From: Trogon surrucura | Taxonomy: Eukaryota; Chordata; Aves; Trogoniformes; Trogonidae | Assembly: GCA_020746105.1 (NCBI GenBank) | Contig: CM036635.1 | Span: forward strand, 11,550,001 to 11,614,000 | Length of the DNA stretch: 64,000 bases | Direction: 5' to 3' | Part shown: positions 24,001 through 34,995 of the stretch, piece by piece | Position numbering within the stretch: position 1 is the first letter of the stretch | Layout: every line of letters starts with the position of its first letter | Position numbers and translations under genes: made by a program | The notes under the pieces: generated by a model | What the model was told of the DNA's origin: nothing | Database searches by the model: none | What the model saw: the letters and a program-made list of their open reading frames with translations, nothing else

Positions 24001-25057
24001 CCATCTCCCTGTTGGGAGTGCAACCTCAGGCTGCCACCTCCTCTGCCACAGCTACCGCCCAGCTCTCCCACTCCGCCTCGCCGGCACGCTGTCTGAGGTC
24101 TGCTTTGAGAAAGTCAGCCCTGGTATGACTACACCGCTCTACCCCGGGCAAGCAGATGCTCTTGTGCTAGTTTAGGTTGATTTGGTACTACCTGAAATAG
24201 CTGAAATGAGGATGAGGAGCACTGTGTCCATACCTGCAACAGTGCAGTGATTTTAAAATGCTTTTTGGCTGCATTCATGCCATTTTCCTAATGCAGAAAA
24301 GCCTGAGGGAATGCTGTTCTGGGAACTGCAGAGAAGAGGACAAGAAGATAAAGGGCACAGCGTTAGCCTCTGGCTCAGCTCCTTGGCTGTGGAGCTGGAT
24401 TCTGGGCACTGGACAGCGATGGGAGACCTTGGCTTCACCTCCAAGTCTGCTGGAAACCCATCATGTGGATTTGGTCAGACAGGACATAGCCACTTCCCTT
24501 CTCTGTGCGTAGTTTTCTTCTTGTAAAATAGTCCTGACTACAGTCTGTTTTCTGTATGAAAGCTAGTGCAGCTCTGTGAAAGAAATTTCCCTATTTTATA
24601 CATTCTTCAGATGATATACTCAGCAGGGTGGAGGGGGGGGACACACGAGATGACACGATTTGGAATGAGGCAATAAAATGAGATTGCAGATTTAAATGCA
24701 AAATACGGATGTGTTTGGGTGTGACATTTCAGAAATGTGTTTGTTTTCATCAAAACCTCTAATCTCTGGATAATTTGCAAGAGGAAGGGGGTGAGGGGGG
24801 GCTGCTGCCTGCGGCTCTGGTGGGGGGAGCCCTCTTGTGGTAGATGCTGGATGTGCCTGAGACCTTGGTACCATTGGCTTGGGTGCAGAGTCAGGAAGGA
24901 TAAACTGATTTAATAAAAAGATAAATCTGTGGAGAGAGATCTGTGTCCAGGAATAGCCAATTCAAGAGTGATTTGCAATGCAATAGGAGCCAATGACACT
25001 GTTTCGTCTGAGGGAAGTTGCACACGGTTGAGGAATTGCCGACGCAGGTAGGAGAAG
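21039..25057. other. No gene seen; contains a CTCF-type site
   Basis: Noncoding stretch. A 217-codon minus-strand frame (21322-21975) overlaps other frames and has no domain. An octamer ATGCAAAT lies at 21308-21315 and a strong CTCF-type core at 23030. A-rich runs occur near 23431-23460. No interspersed repeat is seen before the CR1 copy at 25058. Confidence 0.5.
23030..23043 (+). promoter_or_regulatory. CTCF core motif
   Basis: CCAGTAGATGGCAC matches the vertebrate CTCF core CCASYAGRKGGCRS at all 14 positions in forward orientation. Sites of this quality are often occupied and can anchor loops, and motif orientation matters for pairing. The flanks are AT-rich and not repetitive. Occupancy cannot be judged from sequence alone. 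Confidence 0.5.
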
Positions 25058-25109
25058 AGAATCCTGGAGTATTCCGAGTCTGAAGGGACCCATGAGGATC
25101 ACAGAGTCC

Positions 25110-25860
25110 AACTCCCAGCTCTGCATAGGGCAACCTAAAAGATAAACCAGATATCAGAGTGTTGTACAAGTTCTGCTTGAACGGTGGCTGCCTTGGGGCC
25201 ATGACTGCTTCCCTTGTTCCAGTGCTTGACCACCCTTTCAGCGAAGAGCTCTTTCATCATACCCAATATAAATATCCCCTGATGCAGTTGTAAGCCTTTT
25301 CCTTGCCTCCTGGCACTAGACACCAGAAACAAAGATCAGCATCTTCTTCTCACAGTGAGGAGCTCACCCCCCAGTCCGCTCTTCTCTGAGTATCCTCAGC
25401 TGCTCCTCTGCTCCTCAGAAATTGTGCCCTCTGGTTCCTTCACCATATTTGTTGCCTTCTTTTGGATACGTTCTAGTATTTTTATACCCATCTTATCTTG
25501 TGAAATCTCAAACTGCACACAGCAGGTGAGGGAAGAACCAGTGCTGGGTATAGTGGGACAATCACTCCTTTCAGCTGGTCGGCCACACTGTGCTTAATGC
25601 ATGCCATGACAGAGTTGGTCTTTTTGGCTGCTGGGACACATTGTTGGCTCATTGAGCTTCCTACCAACCACAAACCCCCGGGTGCCTTTCTGCAGGACTG
25701 CATGCCAACCTCCTGTCCTTCAATCTCTACACGTACATCCAGGTTTACACAGTCCCAGGTGCAGAATCTGGCACTTGTTAGGTTTCATGCAGTTGGTGAT
25801 TGCTCAGAGCTCTAAAGTATCAAGGTTTCTCCATGAGGCCTGACCTTTCGGACAGTTTTA
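25110..25860 (-). pseudogene. CR1 ORF2 fragment: C-terminal region and 3' UTR
   Basis: Minus-strand reading yields degenerate ORF2 C-terminal landmarks. GLWLVGSSMSQQCVPAAKK, continuing IKHSVAD, IVPLYPALV, lies within 25482-25703. ELFAERVVKHWNKGS lies near 25230, matching the family's 'FTVRVTEHWNRLP' segment. Several frame changes separate the pieces. It joins directly to the RT motif-A remnant at about 25860, so the intervening palm and thumb coding region has been lost. Confidence 0.8.
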
Positions 25861-25869
25861 TGATGTATA

Positions 25870-26345
25870 TATCCGGCTGTATGCTGGGCATGTTGTCCAG
25901 AATGTTACTGTGAAAGACAATATCAAAACTTTGCTCAAATCCAAAATGCCCACACCCGCTGCCTTCCCTTTGCCCACTAGGTGGATAATTTTATTATAGA
26001 AGGCTATTAAGGTAGTGTAAAGGCATGACTGTCCCTTCATGAACATATGTTGGCTTTGTCCAATGACTGCTTTGCCTTTCAAGTGTTTTTTCAGTAACTC
26101 CTAGAATAAGCTCCTCCATAATTTAACCAGGCATTGAAGTGAGACTGACAGGCCTATAATTACGAGGGTCTTCTTTCTTGCCCTTGAAAAGTGGAATAGC
26201 ATTTGCTAGCTTCCAGTTGACCAGGACGTCTCCAGGTTCGCAGGACCATTAATAGATGGTGAGAAGTCTCACAATAATGTCAGCCGAATTTTTCAGTACC
26301 CTGGGATGAAACTCATAAGGCCCCATCGTCTTATGTGCATTCGTT
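25870..26345 (-). pseudogene. CR1 ORF2 fragment: reverse transcriptase fingers and motif A
   Basis: Conceptual minus-strand reading gives, in order, recognisable CR1 RT landmarks. GPYEFHPRVLKNSAD lies near 26280-26325, KKEDPRNYRPVSLTSMPG near 26126-26180 and SQHMFMKGQSC at about 26020-26055. A motif-A remnant, ILDLSKV, lies near 25940 and keeps the aspartate of the family's YLDFSKAFD. At least one in-frame stop interrupts the first part, and frame changes are needed to follow it through. After motif A the homology breaks off. The FADD active-site box that should follow is missing. The CR1 enzyme copies its RNA by target-primed reverse transcription; this remnant cannot. Confidence 0.85.
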
Positions 26346-26400
26346 TGCAGGAGCAAATCCTGTACAACTTCAAAGTCAGCTGGGACCTTAGCCCTCCTCC

Positions 26401-28600
26401 AGACATGATCTTCCAACCTGGGGCTCCAGGCGTTCCAGGGTGCGTCACTGGTGGTAAAGACAGAGGTGAGGGAGAAATTAAATGCCTGTTAACCCCATCA
26501 AGTACTGGACTGGTGGTTGGGGTTTGGAGAGAAAGCAAGTGCAGAGCCCTGGTGTGAGAGGGGTTATGAGAGTACATTAAACCAACCTGCCAGTGAGGTC
26601 ACCTAGACCTGCAGTCTGCTCCGAAACTGGGCCAGGGCTGGTACCTGTTGCTGCAAGGAGATGTCCCTGCAACAGTTATTGAAATAATTTTAGCCTGGCG
26701 TGACAGAGGGGAAATCGCTGGCCGGGGAATGTTGCATGAGCTGGCGGTAGAAAACAGATGTTCCCCACTACATTTACTCTCTAAGTGAAAGTACAACAGA
26801 TGCAAAACAGCATTAAAATGGCAGCAAGGCTGTAAATACAGCCTCTAATTACTGCACCAGGTAATGTCAATCGCAACAATACAAATTTCTCCTAAGGATG
26901 CTCTACAAGCAGGTGGGATGTACAAAGTCTTAAAAGATGGATTTGTTGGGGTTTTTCCTCCCTTTTAATGCAACATATGTAAGCTTGCTCACTTAGGGCA
27001 TCAGAGGAGAGTGTCAACAGCCTTTCTGCCTGGTGTATCTTTGTTACATGGTGCTGAGAATAACCAAGGAGATGGGAACAGAACATTAAACGCAGAGATT
27101 TGGGGATGGGGAGAGGTGGGTGGAGGAAGCTGCCTAGTACGGGAATAGTGTGAGCAGGACAGGAAAGGAAGGAGCAAAAATAAAGAGCTACAAGAGACAG
27201 CATGAGTGACAGGGAGAGAAAATAGCACTGAGCAGGGTGGCCCCAGCTGACTCCTAAGAAGTTACAGTGTTTGCTAGAGAGAGGATGGATTTGAGATCAT
27301 CTGGCAACGCCTCAGTGGTGGTACAGTAATGGATGGAAATCCTGCTCTCTGGCTCTCTGCTGGCCATTCTGCTCATCAGTGTGATTTGGGGTTCACGACC
27401 CTGCCAGCCCCAGCAGCAGCTCATCACCTCACCATCTTAACAGCACCAGCAGTTTCCCCTGCACATTCTGGGGCCCCCCGTCTTCCCTTTGGGACGTGCT
27501 GATCTGAAGGAGGTTGGTTTGCACTTCATTCCTTCTAAATGGGAACTGTTCTTTTTCTCAGTGGTGATTTGTTTGGAGGGGGGAAGATAAATTGTGTCAG
27601 GACGGTGTCACTTTTAAGGTGGAAAGTCATTTTCAAAGAGGCTATGGCAGCTCTTCCTGAAGCTGTGACGGCCCAGGTCCTCGTGAGCCATGGCTCTTGG
27701 CTCTAGGATCTGCCTTCTCTCTTTGAGTTGCGGCTGTTGGGTGCTTGACAGCTTCAGATTTGACCTTTCCTCGGTCTGAGTGTTGGCTGTTAGACATTCG
27801 GCATTAGCATCTTCCTGCTGGGGCTTGGGACTTGTGGAGATACCTGAGCTGTGGAGCCAGCCTAGGACACAACTTTTGGTGTGGAATAGCTGTGAGGCTG
27901 TGGGACACCCTGGAAAGGAGACACACGTTAGCACAGGCACACCACTGTCTGCACTAACAGCCTGTCTGGGCTGAGCCATTGCCCTTCCAACATAGCTGAT
28001 CGGTGATTCCTGCATTGCTTTAGCAGGTTGGAAATCTTTCATGGAAAAATATAGGTTATAAAGAGGTATTTGGAGCTTGAATATAGCATGAAAGGGAGAA
28101 AGAAAAATGCATTTCCCTCTATTCTTTCCTGTAAATGCTCCTCCAACTTTGTTGCTCTACCTGCTGCCAGTGGCTGCTGGGAACAACGTGTAGGCACTGG
28201 AGTGTGAGAACCTTCAGGATAGTCATATATTACACGCAAGTGTGAAGATCACTGCCTGCCCAGAGTTTATTTCAGATGCTATTGTGTATTACAGATATTT
28301 CCAAAGCTGATGCTCAGCTTCTCTTTGTGCTCCAGAGCACCCTCTCCCTGCCCACAGCCCTTCCTGCAGAGCTGGAGGGACACAAAGATCTGGCTGACCC
28401 CTTGGGGTGCACAGGTGCCTTTTGGGGACGCCTCAGAAGGTGTCCTGTAGCTGTCTGGGACACAGAGCAGGACACCGCTGCCTGGCACAGCCCTGAGGGG
28501 AGGGTGAGGAGCAGGGCTGTGTTTGCTGCGCATACAGTACGGTCACACAGCGGAAAATCCCCCACTCTCTTCCCCGTCAAATTAGGAGGAGAGAGCAGCA
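26401..28600. other. No gene seen
   Basis: Noncoding DNA of mixed composition. Frames at 26892-27228 and 27614-28042 are on the minus strand, overlap others and lack domains. No repeat is recognised after the CR1 boundary. Confidence 0.5.
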
Positions 28601-28700
28601 GAAAGTGCATTAACTAATCAAACCGTGATTTCAAATTGATTATCGCAAATTGCCAACCGTAACAATTCCCCTAATGGCGGTGATTTAAAAATAAAAATTA
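28600..28700. promoter_or_regulatory. Small AT-rich candidate regulatory patch
   Basis: About 90 bases rich in homeodomain-type cores (GCATTAACTAATC, AAATTGATTATCGC and CCCTAATGGCGG), bounded by GC-richer DNA on the left and an A run on the right. It resembles a small conserved element. This is inference from motif density only. Confidence 0.18.
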
Positions 28701-28987
28701 AAAAAAAAAAATAGAGCCTCCCTTAGGCACTGTGCTAACCTCTCCTTGCTGGTGGGTGAGGGCTGACTGTAGATGTGGCACTTGTGCAGGGCTCTCTCCG
28801 GGGCTCAGGAGCCTTGGATTAGCTCCTAATCTGGGGGGTACAGGAGCAGATGCTTGGCTTTTGCTGCTGGTTTTGCCTCCACTCACCCATTGCCCGGCGC
28901 AGCAGCGGGCAACCTCGCCATGGGGAGCGTTGCGGTGCTGATGGCAGGCGTTCGTGGTGCCTGGATGCCCTGTGCACCTTCCCAGCA

Positions 28988-29001
28988 GTTTCCCTGGCAA
29001 C
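28988..29001 (+). promoter_or_regulatory. RFX X-box-like site
   Basis: GTTTCCCTGGCAAC fits the X-box consensus GTNRCCNNRGYAAC with one mismatch (T for R at position 4). The same 14-mer recurs exactly at 53370. Known RFX factors control ciliary and immune genes. Function here is unknown. Confidence 0.25.
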
Positions 29002-32000
29002 CGAGTCATCCTGCCAGCAGCCTACAATGTCAGAAAAGAAAACAAGATGACACCATAGCTCTTCAAAAAAAAATAAAATGATACAAAGCACAAACAACCC
29101 CAAACCTTCTTCCTCCTTCTCCCCCCACCAAAAGTGTTGGCCTCTTTTTCCCAGTGTTTTTGCAGGCTGTCTGGGCATGCCCTTGTGCAGGGGAGGAGCA
29201 GAAAGCACGGTGCTTTCAAGACTGCCAGGCAGTTCAGGCAGGAGCCAGAGGATGGGAAGCTGGAATGTGGCTCCTGCGTGAGCTGTGAGCATGGCCCGGG
29301 CTGGAGGTCAGGGAGGGTCCTCCGTGGTTCCTCCCTGGACAGCTGGTGGGTTGGCTCTGAGTGTTGGAAGCACAAAGACAAGGCAGGAGTGTTTTTTGGA
29401 TCCATATGATGGATCATCAGGAGGACTTCTGGATATGACTGAACGCATCAGGACTAAAGATCTTAGAAAGTGGGATAGAGATCTCTGTAGTGGAATTTAT
29501 TGCTCCTAATAATGCCTCGAAGACTCAAAATGTGTCTTTGGATGCTTGCAGAGGTGCTTTTTAGAGGTTAAACTAAATTGGATTGGGGATTCTTGTGTCT
29601 TTGGTCATACAGTCCTTTTTTTTTCTTCCCGTTTGTCTATTAATACAAGGCAACTGTCTGCAAGCCTGTTGGTCTGACTTTGACCAGCCCTGGTTTCTGT
29701 TTCTGAACTGCTGGGGCAATTCTTGCAGAATTAACAAGGTATCTAGTTCCTACCTAGTCTATCTCACTGCTTCACGTCACATAAAACCTAACTTCTAATC
29801 ACTATGAGGTTTTCCTCCAAGAAAGTTTGCCTCCCAAACTTTGCATTACACTTCAAGAGTAAAAACCTCAGAGCTTTTCCTTTCTGTGGAGGCCTGGGGT
29901 GAAACTAAGAGAACTACCTAGTTGGACATGTGGAGTAAACCGTGTGTTTGCCCATTTTGTTTCTCTGTCTAAAGCAGTTTTGCTTTGATACCTCTTTCTT
30001 CCAGTGGTCAGATCAAATTCACTCAACTGATGGAGTCCTGTTTGGGAACAGAGGCCCTACTTTCATTTTCTGCTGATGCCTCTGTTTATATCTAATTGGC
30101 ATTATTAATCCAGGAGCTCATAATCATGAGTACTTGTGCCCATGTTGCCTGATATTCATGCTAACCCATCGGGGTTGAATATAATCGCCTTCTCTTTTGA
30201 TTACCATAAACATTTGATAACCTAGCTGTTCCTGGCAGTTGGAGAGGTCTTATCACTGTTCTCGAGGGAGTTTGTGCTTCTGGCTCAGGAACACCTATCT
30301 AATGTCAGGAAGATAATTTCTATGGAGAGCTTATCCTGTTTGCACAGGACAAGTCTTGGGACTATAGAGTTACCAGGTAGGTACCGTTGTTTGTCTCCGT
30401 GCAAGCAAAACATTTCTAAGGTGGCTAAAGCACTGCTGCTGTCCTCGCCTGCTTTTGTTGGGGGGTGCTGCAGGGCCCCATCCTCTCCTTTCTGTGGGTC
30501 CGGTGGCGTTCACAGGACCTGGAGGTCTGCCTGTCTTGTTGCCCTCTTCAACCAGAAAGGGAGAATGATGTCTCTCAAGGGAAGACAAATAAACTGGTTT
30601 GCTGACCCGTTTCTAGCTATGCATGTCCAACTTTTAATTCTCAGTTTGGAAAGAGCAGACTATTCTCCCAGTCGTGTCCCCTCAAACCCTGTCACTGATT
30701 TGTCACGTGGCTCGGGAACTATGTCCTGCTCTCTGCCGAGGGCTCGTGCATGCTGCCTCCTTAAGCTCTTTGCCCTTGCAAGTAAGAGAGCAGAATCATG
30801 GGGAGCAGTTAGTCCTAGAAGAATGGCTGACGAGGTCATCACCACTTGTTTTTCCTTTCTCTTGTATTCTTTTTCTTCTATGGCTGTAGGAAGAAGGGGA
30901 AAAAAATGAAGGAAAAGCGAAAAGATGTGGTGGGAAGTCTGAAATAGTTAAAAATTTATTTGAGTTGGGGAAGTATGGAACGTACAGAAAATATTAATAT
31001 TTAGGCAAAATTCAAAATAGTGGTTTATTCTGAACACAGAAAACAAACCAAAAAAAAACCTTCTTTATATTGTGTGTGTGACTTTTTTTTTGTTTTTCTA
31101 CTAGCTCCATTAAAACCTCAATAATAGACAGGAGTCTATTAAAGATTTTCAAAATGAAACCAAGTTTGGCTCTTTGGTGGGCTGTACAAAAAGAGCAAAC
31201 GGTCTCGCTGTGGTTCTTAGTGGAAACATGCCCAGACTGCAAAGCTGAGATTTCTGCTGGCCTTGCATCACGACTCGCAGAAGCTGCAAGAATTGAGGGT
31301 GGGTTTCTGACTCTTTCGCTGGCCTGTGCGTATGGCATCCCACTTTCGGGACTAGTTCAGCCCCAGGCACCGAGGAGACGGCAGCTCTGGAGTCCTTTCC
31401 TGGGGCGAATCTTCCAGTTTCAACTCTGGAGAACCTCAGGGGAGCCTGCACCGCGGCCGCTCCCGCAGAGCTCTCCTGGGAGCCGGAGCCCAGCAGCTTT
31501 CATCTGCGCTTAAGTCGGGCTGTTACTATCTCTCTTTTTAAACCTGCACAGCTCTTCCACGAACACAGAAAAGCCGATGAATGCAGCGTCTCTGGCAGTC
31601 TTTTGTCTCTCATGCCTCTGTCTCACTTGCGAAGTGCTTCAAGTGCTAAAGCTTCCCTTCCAGCTGGGTGCTCGTGTGGTGGGGGAGCCTTGCGGCAGAA
31701 CCGCAGCGATCCCGAGCTGTGCTCCCCAGCAGCACGATGCAGAGCCCTTTTGTCTTTCTACTGATGGAGGAGACCCCAGAAGGGTGTAGAGGACTGGCTG
31801 ACTCTTGGAGGGGGCTTTTGGAAAGTTGTAGAGGTCAAATTCCTCTGTCACTTTGCCTCTTAAGGAGATGGGGGAGCCAGATCTACACCTGAAAATGAGG
31901 CTTGCTCTGTGGGGTATGCCTCCTGGAAATGAAAAACAGAGGCAGCAAAAGAAGAGATTTTCTGGAATCTGGCAGTTTATACTGTCATTTTCCTTGGTCT

Positions 32001-34352
32001 GTTGCCAAACAGATACAGTCTGTGCTTCAGGAAAACAAGGGAATGAGTCAGCCTTCTCCTCTCATGGTGTTATAGGTACCTCTTGCAGGCTCTAATTTAG
32101 ACTCTGCTTAGCAGATCTGAGCTCTCCGTTCCACATGTCCTCCTGTTCATGAAGGGGCATGTCTTTGGCCATCTTCACACAGCTGAGGCAGGTCCAGTCC
32201 ATTAGAGCCTTAGCATAGATGGGAAATCCTCATCTGACCTCTGGGAGAACCGCCCATCTTTGAGTCAAAGGAGTATCCAAATTCCCCCTTTGCTCTCCAA
32301 AGGGATGTGGCATCGGGTCAGTGATAGAGGAATGTCACGTGCGTGTGGCTTGTGCTGCGCTTGGCTGCGTGAGGGGCTGGGGGTTTGCTGGCCCAGCTGG
32401 GGTTCATGGTACCATGGCCCATCATCCAGCAGCACAGGCAGGTTTGGTTCTGGAGGGCATCTGGGACCTCTGCAGTGCAGTGACCCGAAAGCATTCTAAA
32501 GGAGTAGCTGGCCCTGCCGCAGCCCCTCTGCAACGTTGCTGCATATCGTTTTCCCTTTTAGGGGTAAAATCCAGGAGGGATTTCTCAGGGATTTTTGTGC
32601 AAGCCAATAAGCCGGCGAGGCTGCTTGAGGAATGCAGCCTCACAGCTGAGTCACGTTGCTGTGTCCAGGTCATGTTGGATACAGGCTTTGCTCTTCTGAA
32701 TTGTCACCTCATGGGCTCTAGAGGGGTCAGTGCCCACATTTTTGTGGAGCGGCCTTGTACTCACAGCTACCACAGTGTCCTTGGTCTTGTAGCTGATTCT
32801 TCTCTTGCTAAGAACGAAGAGCAATTTGTTTTAATGCTGATCTTTTACATTTTACCAACAACTGGCTGGTACAAGGTATAACGTGGACCTGTTAGGATGC
32901 TGGTTGCCTGCACAGCCTGAGCCTGTCCTTCAACTCCTACGAAAAGCTCAGTAAAGAAAAATCCTTTTAAATTTGACGAGCATGAGTGAGTCTGTGTGCT
33001 TAGTGCCCACTGAAGTGAGCTTGGACTACGCTGCTTTATGTGTCTCCAGAAGCACTGGTCAGCTGTAAACAAGGGAATCAAACCCAAGGCTTGGTCTGTG
33101 TGGAAATTTTCCAGACTTGCTCATCTATCGCTCGTAAAGTTTTGATGAATCTGTCGTGATGCAGAGAGTTGCTATTCTCCGTATCCTGTGGTAAGTCAGT
33201 GTGTAACAAAGTTCCTGACTGCCCAACCTGCTTAGAAAATGTGCCCATTTCTTTTGAGATTCGTGTGATTTCTCTGAGTTTTTCTTTTTCACGTATGCAA
33301 TTCTAGTTGCTTGTGGATGGAACTAGGAAATTATCTCACGCCGTGTATGGTTCTGTTTTGGTTTTTTTAAAACGGAGAAAAAAATTGCGTTTTTCTGTTT
33401 CCAGCAGAGAACTTCATCTTGCACATTGAATTGCAAATAGCAATTCCGATGGAGTTACAAAAAATGATTTTCTGAGCTTGGTTTCTGCTGAAAAGCAGGT
33501 CTGAATGCTAGTTGTTGTTTTAATTAACTAGGTGGTTTGTAATCAATTCTACCCTGGCAGGGATGAAAGTGGCTAGTTCAGTGTTGTAATTGTGAAAATG
33601 CTAGCAGGAAAATGTCTCTATAGCCAGACAAAAGAATTCTTCTCATCCAAACACTTATGTCCAAAGCTAATCTGAATGCTAAACCCAAAAGATATTAAGA
33701 GGTTTTTTGATGTTTTACTCTTGTTTGGATACTTGTGCTGTTTAACTCTGTAACTACCTGTTTGTTATTTGGCTGAATTAGACGCTGCTGCATTCGTTAG
33801 CGTATTACAAGAGCTTAGTAATACAATCAGGCACTAATGCATTCATTTTCTCCTTGACTGCTCATTCATTGAGATGTTAGTACATAGGAAGAATATGATC
33901 AGGGCGACTGTGGGATGAACTAATCAATTCGTAATGAATAATCTGAAAATACAGATGTTTGGGGGAGGCGTCTTCTGCGCAGACCGAATCCAGCAGAACT
34001 GGAGGGGAGACCCCAGAAAGTTCAGCCCCGAGATGCCACCACCTCATTTTCCCAAAAAACCATTTGGCAGAGCTTGCCAGGAGCCAGTTCCAAAGCCGCA
34101 AACTGGGTACATCTGGAGCAGCCTTCTGCTGCACACGAAACCCAGGGACCTTTGCTGAAGCTCCAGAGATCTTTATTTGCAAGGGCTGAGTGCTGGTGGG
34201 GAAGAGCTGCCAGGGTTTCCTCAACGACAACTGCTCCTTTCTGTTTGCCTTTCCTCATCCCAGCCCCTGCCAGGAATTTGTCACGGTTTTTTGTGATTTT
34301 TTTTTTCCTGGTTCTGAGCGGCTTGCTCTTACTGATTTTACTTTAACTTCTT
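29002..34352. other. No gene seen; one candidate conserved element inside
   Basis: Noncoding DNA. The 211-codon plus frame at 30274-30909 and the 186-codon frame at 32321-32881 have no recognisable domain and conflicting frames on the other strand. The GC-richer patch 31320-31510 has moderate CpG content (including CACCGCGGCCGC) but is too short and weak to call an island. An AT-rich candidate element lies at 30050-30240. Confidence 0.5.
30050..30240. promoter_or_regulatory. Candidate conserved noncoding element (AT-rich)
   Basis: Non-repetitive AT-rich sequence with ATCTAATTGGCATTATTAAT, CATAATCATGAG, GATATTCATG and GATTACCATAAAC motifs. This dense homeodomain- and bicoid-type site texture is common in vertebrate developmental enhancers. 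Conservation is not shown here, only inferred. Confidence 0.28.
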
Positions 34353-34425
34353 GGGGTTGGACTAGATGATCTTTGAGGTCCCTTCCAACCTTTAACATTC
34401 TGTGATTCTGTGATTCTGTGATTCT
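34353..34425 (+). mobile_element. CR1 3' terminus, 73 bases
   Basis: An extremely 5'-truncated CR1 copy with only the last part of the 3' UTR (GGTTGGACTAGATGATC, GAGGTCCCTTCCAACC). It is followed by three full ATTCTGTG octamers and a partial one (34397-34425). The terminal sequence is nearly identical to the copy at 9686-9850, so both belong to the same subfamily. Confidence 0.93.
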
Positions 34426-34661
34426 CCCTTGGGAGTTAATTATTGCAGATAGTTCTGGGTAGCATTTCTGACTGCAAATAAGAGAGCGGAGCTGAGGTAC
34501 AGACCCATGGCTGGCATCCATTTTAAGCCAGGACAGGCTTCAGAGGTGCATAAAATGCTTGCACAGCAGTCGGAGCAGGTGCAGGCTGCCTCCGTCTGCG
34601 GGTGTCGAGCGAGAGCAGCAGCTCAGAAGGCTGCTTTTTTTACTGCCTTAACAGCTCTCAC

Positions 34662-34995
34662 CATAGAATTGTTCAGATGTGGAAAGACCTTTAAGATTGA
34701 TCACTGCCCTGGTCCTGCTGGCCACACTATTTCTGATGCAGGCCGGGATGCCGTTGGCCTTCTTGGCCACCTGGGCACACTGCTGGCTCCTGTTCAGCCA
34801 CTGTCCACCAGCACCCCCACGTCCTTTTCCACTGGGCAGCTTTTCCAGGCCTGAGGCATTGCCTGGGGTTGTTGTCACCCAAGTGCAGGACCTGGCACTT
34901 GGCCTTGTTGACTTCATACAACTGACCTTGGCCCATCCATCCAGTCTGTCCAGATCTCTCTGTAGGTTCTTCCTACCCTCAAGCTGTTGGATAAG
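34662..34995 (-). mobile_element. CR1 fragment with ORF2 C-terminal remnant
   Basis: Minus-strand CR1 copy. Its 3'-end remnant lies at 34662-34700 (ATAGAATTGTTCAGATGTGG, complement of the CR1 tail). It is joined directly to ORF2 C-terminal sequence, so much of the 3' part is deleted. Reading on the minus strand gives YEVNKAKCQVLHLGDNNPRQ in one frame. LNRSQQCAQVAKKANG and IRNSVASRTRAVI follow in another, which shows a frameshift. These match the family's KFNKGKCKVLHLG and SQQCALAAKKANG segments. It is inactive. It lies 236 bases from the plus-strand copy at 34353, the two 3' ends facing each other. Confidence 0.9.

Larger units (their letters stand above)
25058..26400 (-). mobile_element. CR1 retrotransposon, degenerate, internally deleted
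   Basis: This is the longest CR1 copy here, minus strand, with its 3' end at 25058. Read on the minus strand it starts inside the reverse transcriptase at about 26345-26400, passes through RT fingers and palm motif A to about 25870, then continues with the ORF2 C-terminal region and 3' UTR. The 3' terminus (GGACTCTGTGATCCTCATGG, then GTCCCTTCAGACTCGG) is of the older CR1 type that ends with a 'gggtcccttccaactcggg'-like segment. It differs from the four other copies in which this 3' segment could be read. The octamer tail is eroded. Frameshifts and stops are frequent, so it is inactive. The upstream boundary is approximate because similarity fades after about 26345. Confidence 0.9.

Noticed and set aside
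30274-30909. 211-codon plus-strand open frame
   Set aside because: No recognisable domain or motif, no coding texture, starts at an arbitrary ATG in AT-rich DNA; a frame on the opposite strand is open over the same bases.
31082-31250. Acceptor-like TTTTTCTACTAG followed by an open frame
   Set aside because: No convincing donor follows and a stop-rich opposite context; the T tract is part of a G/T-rich low-complexity stretch.
31320-31510. GC-rich patch resembling a CpG island
   Set aside because: CpG count is moderate and the patch is under 200 bases; nothing else supports a promoter.
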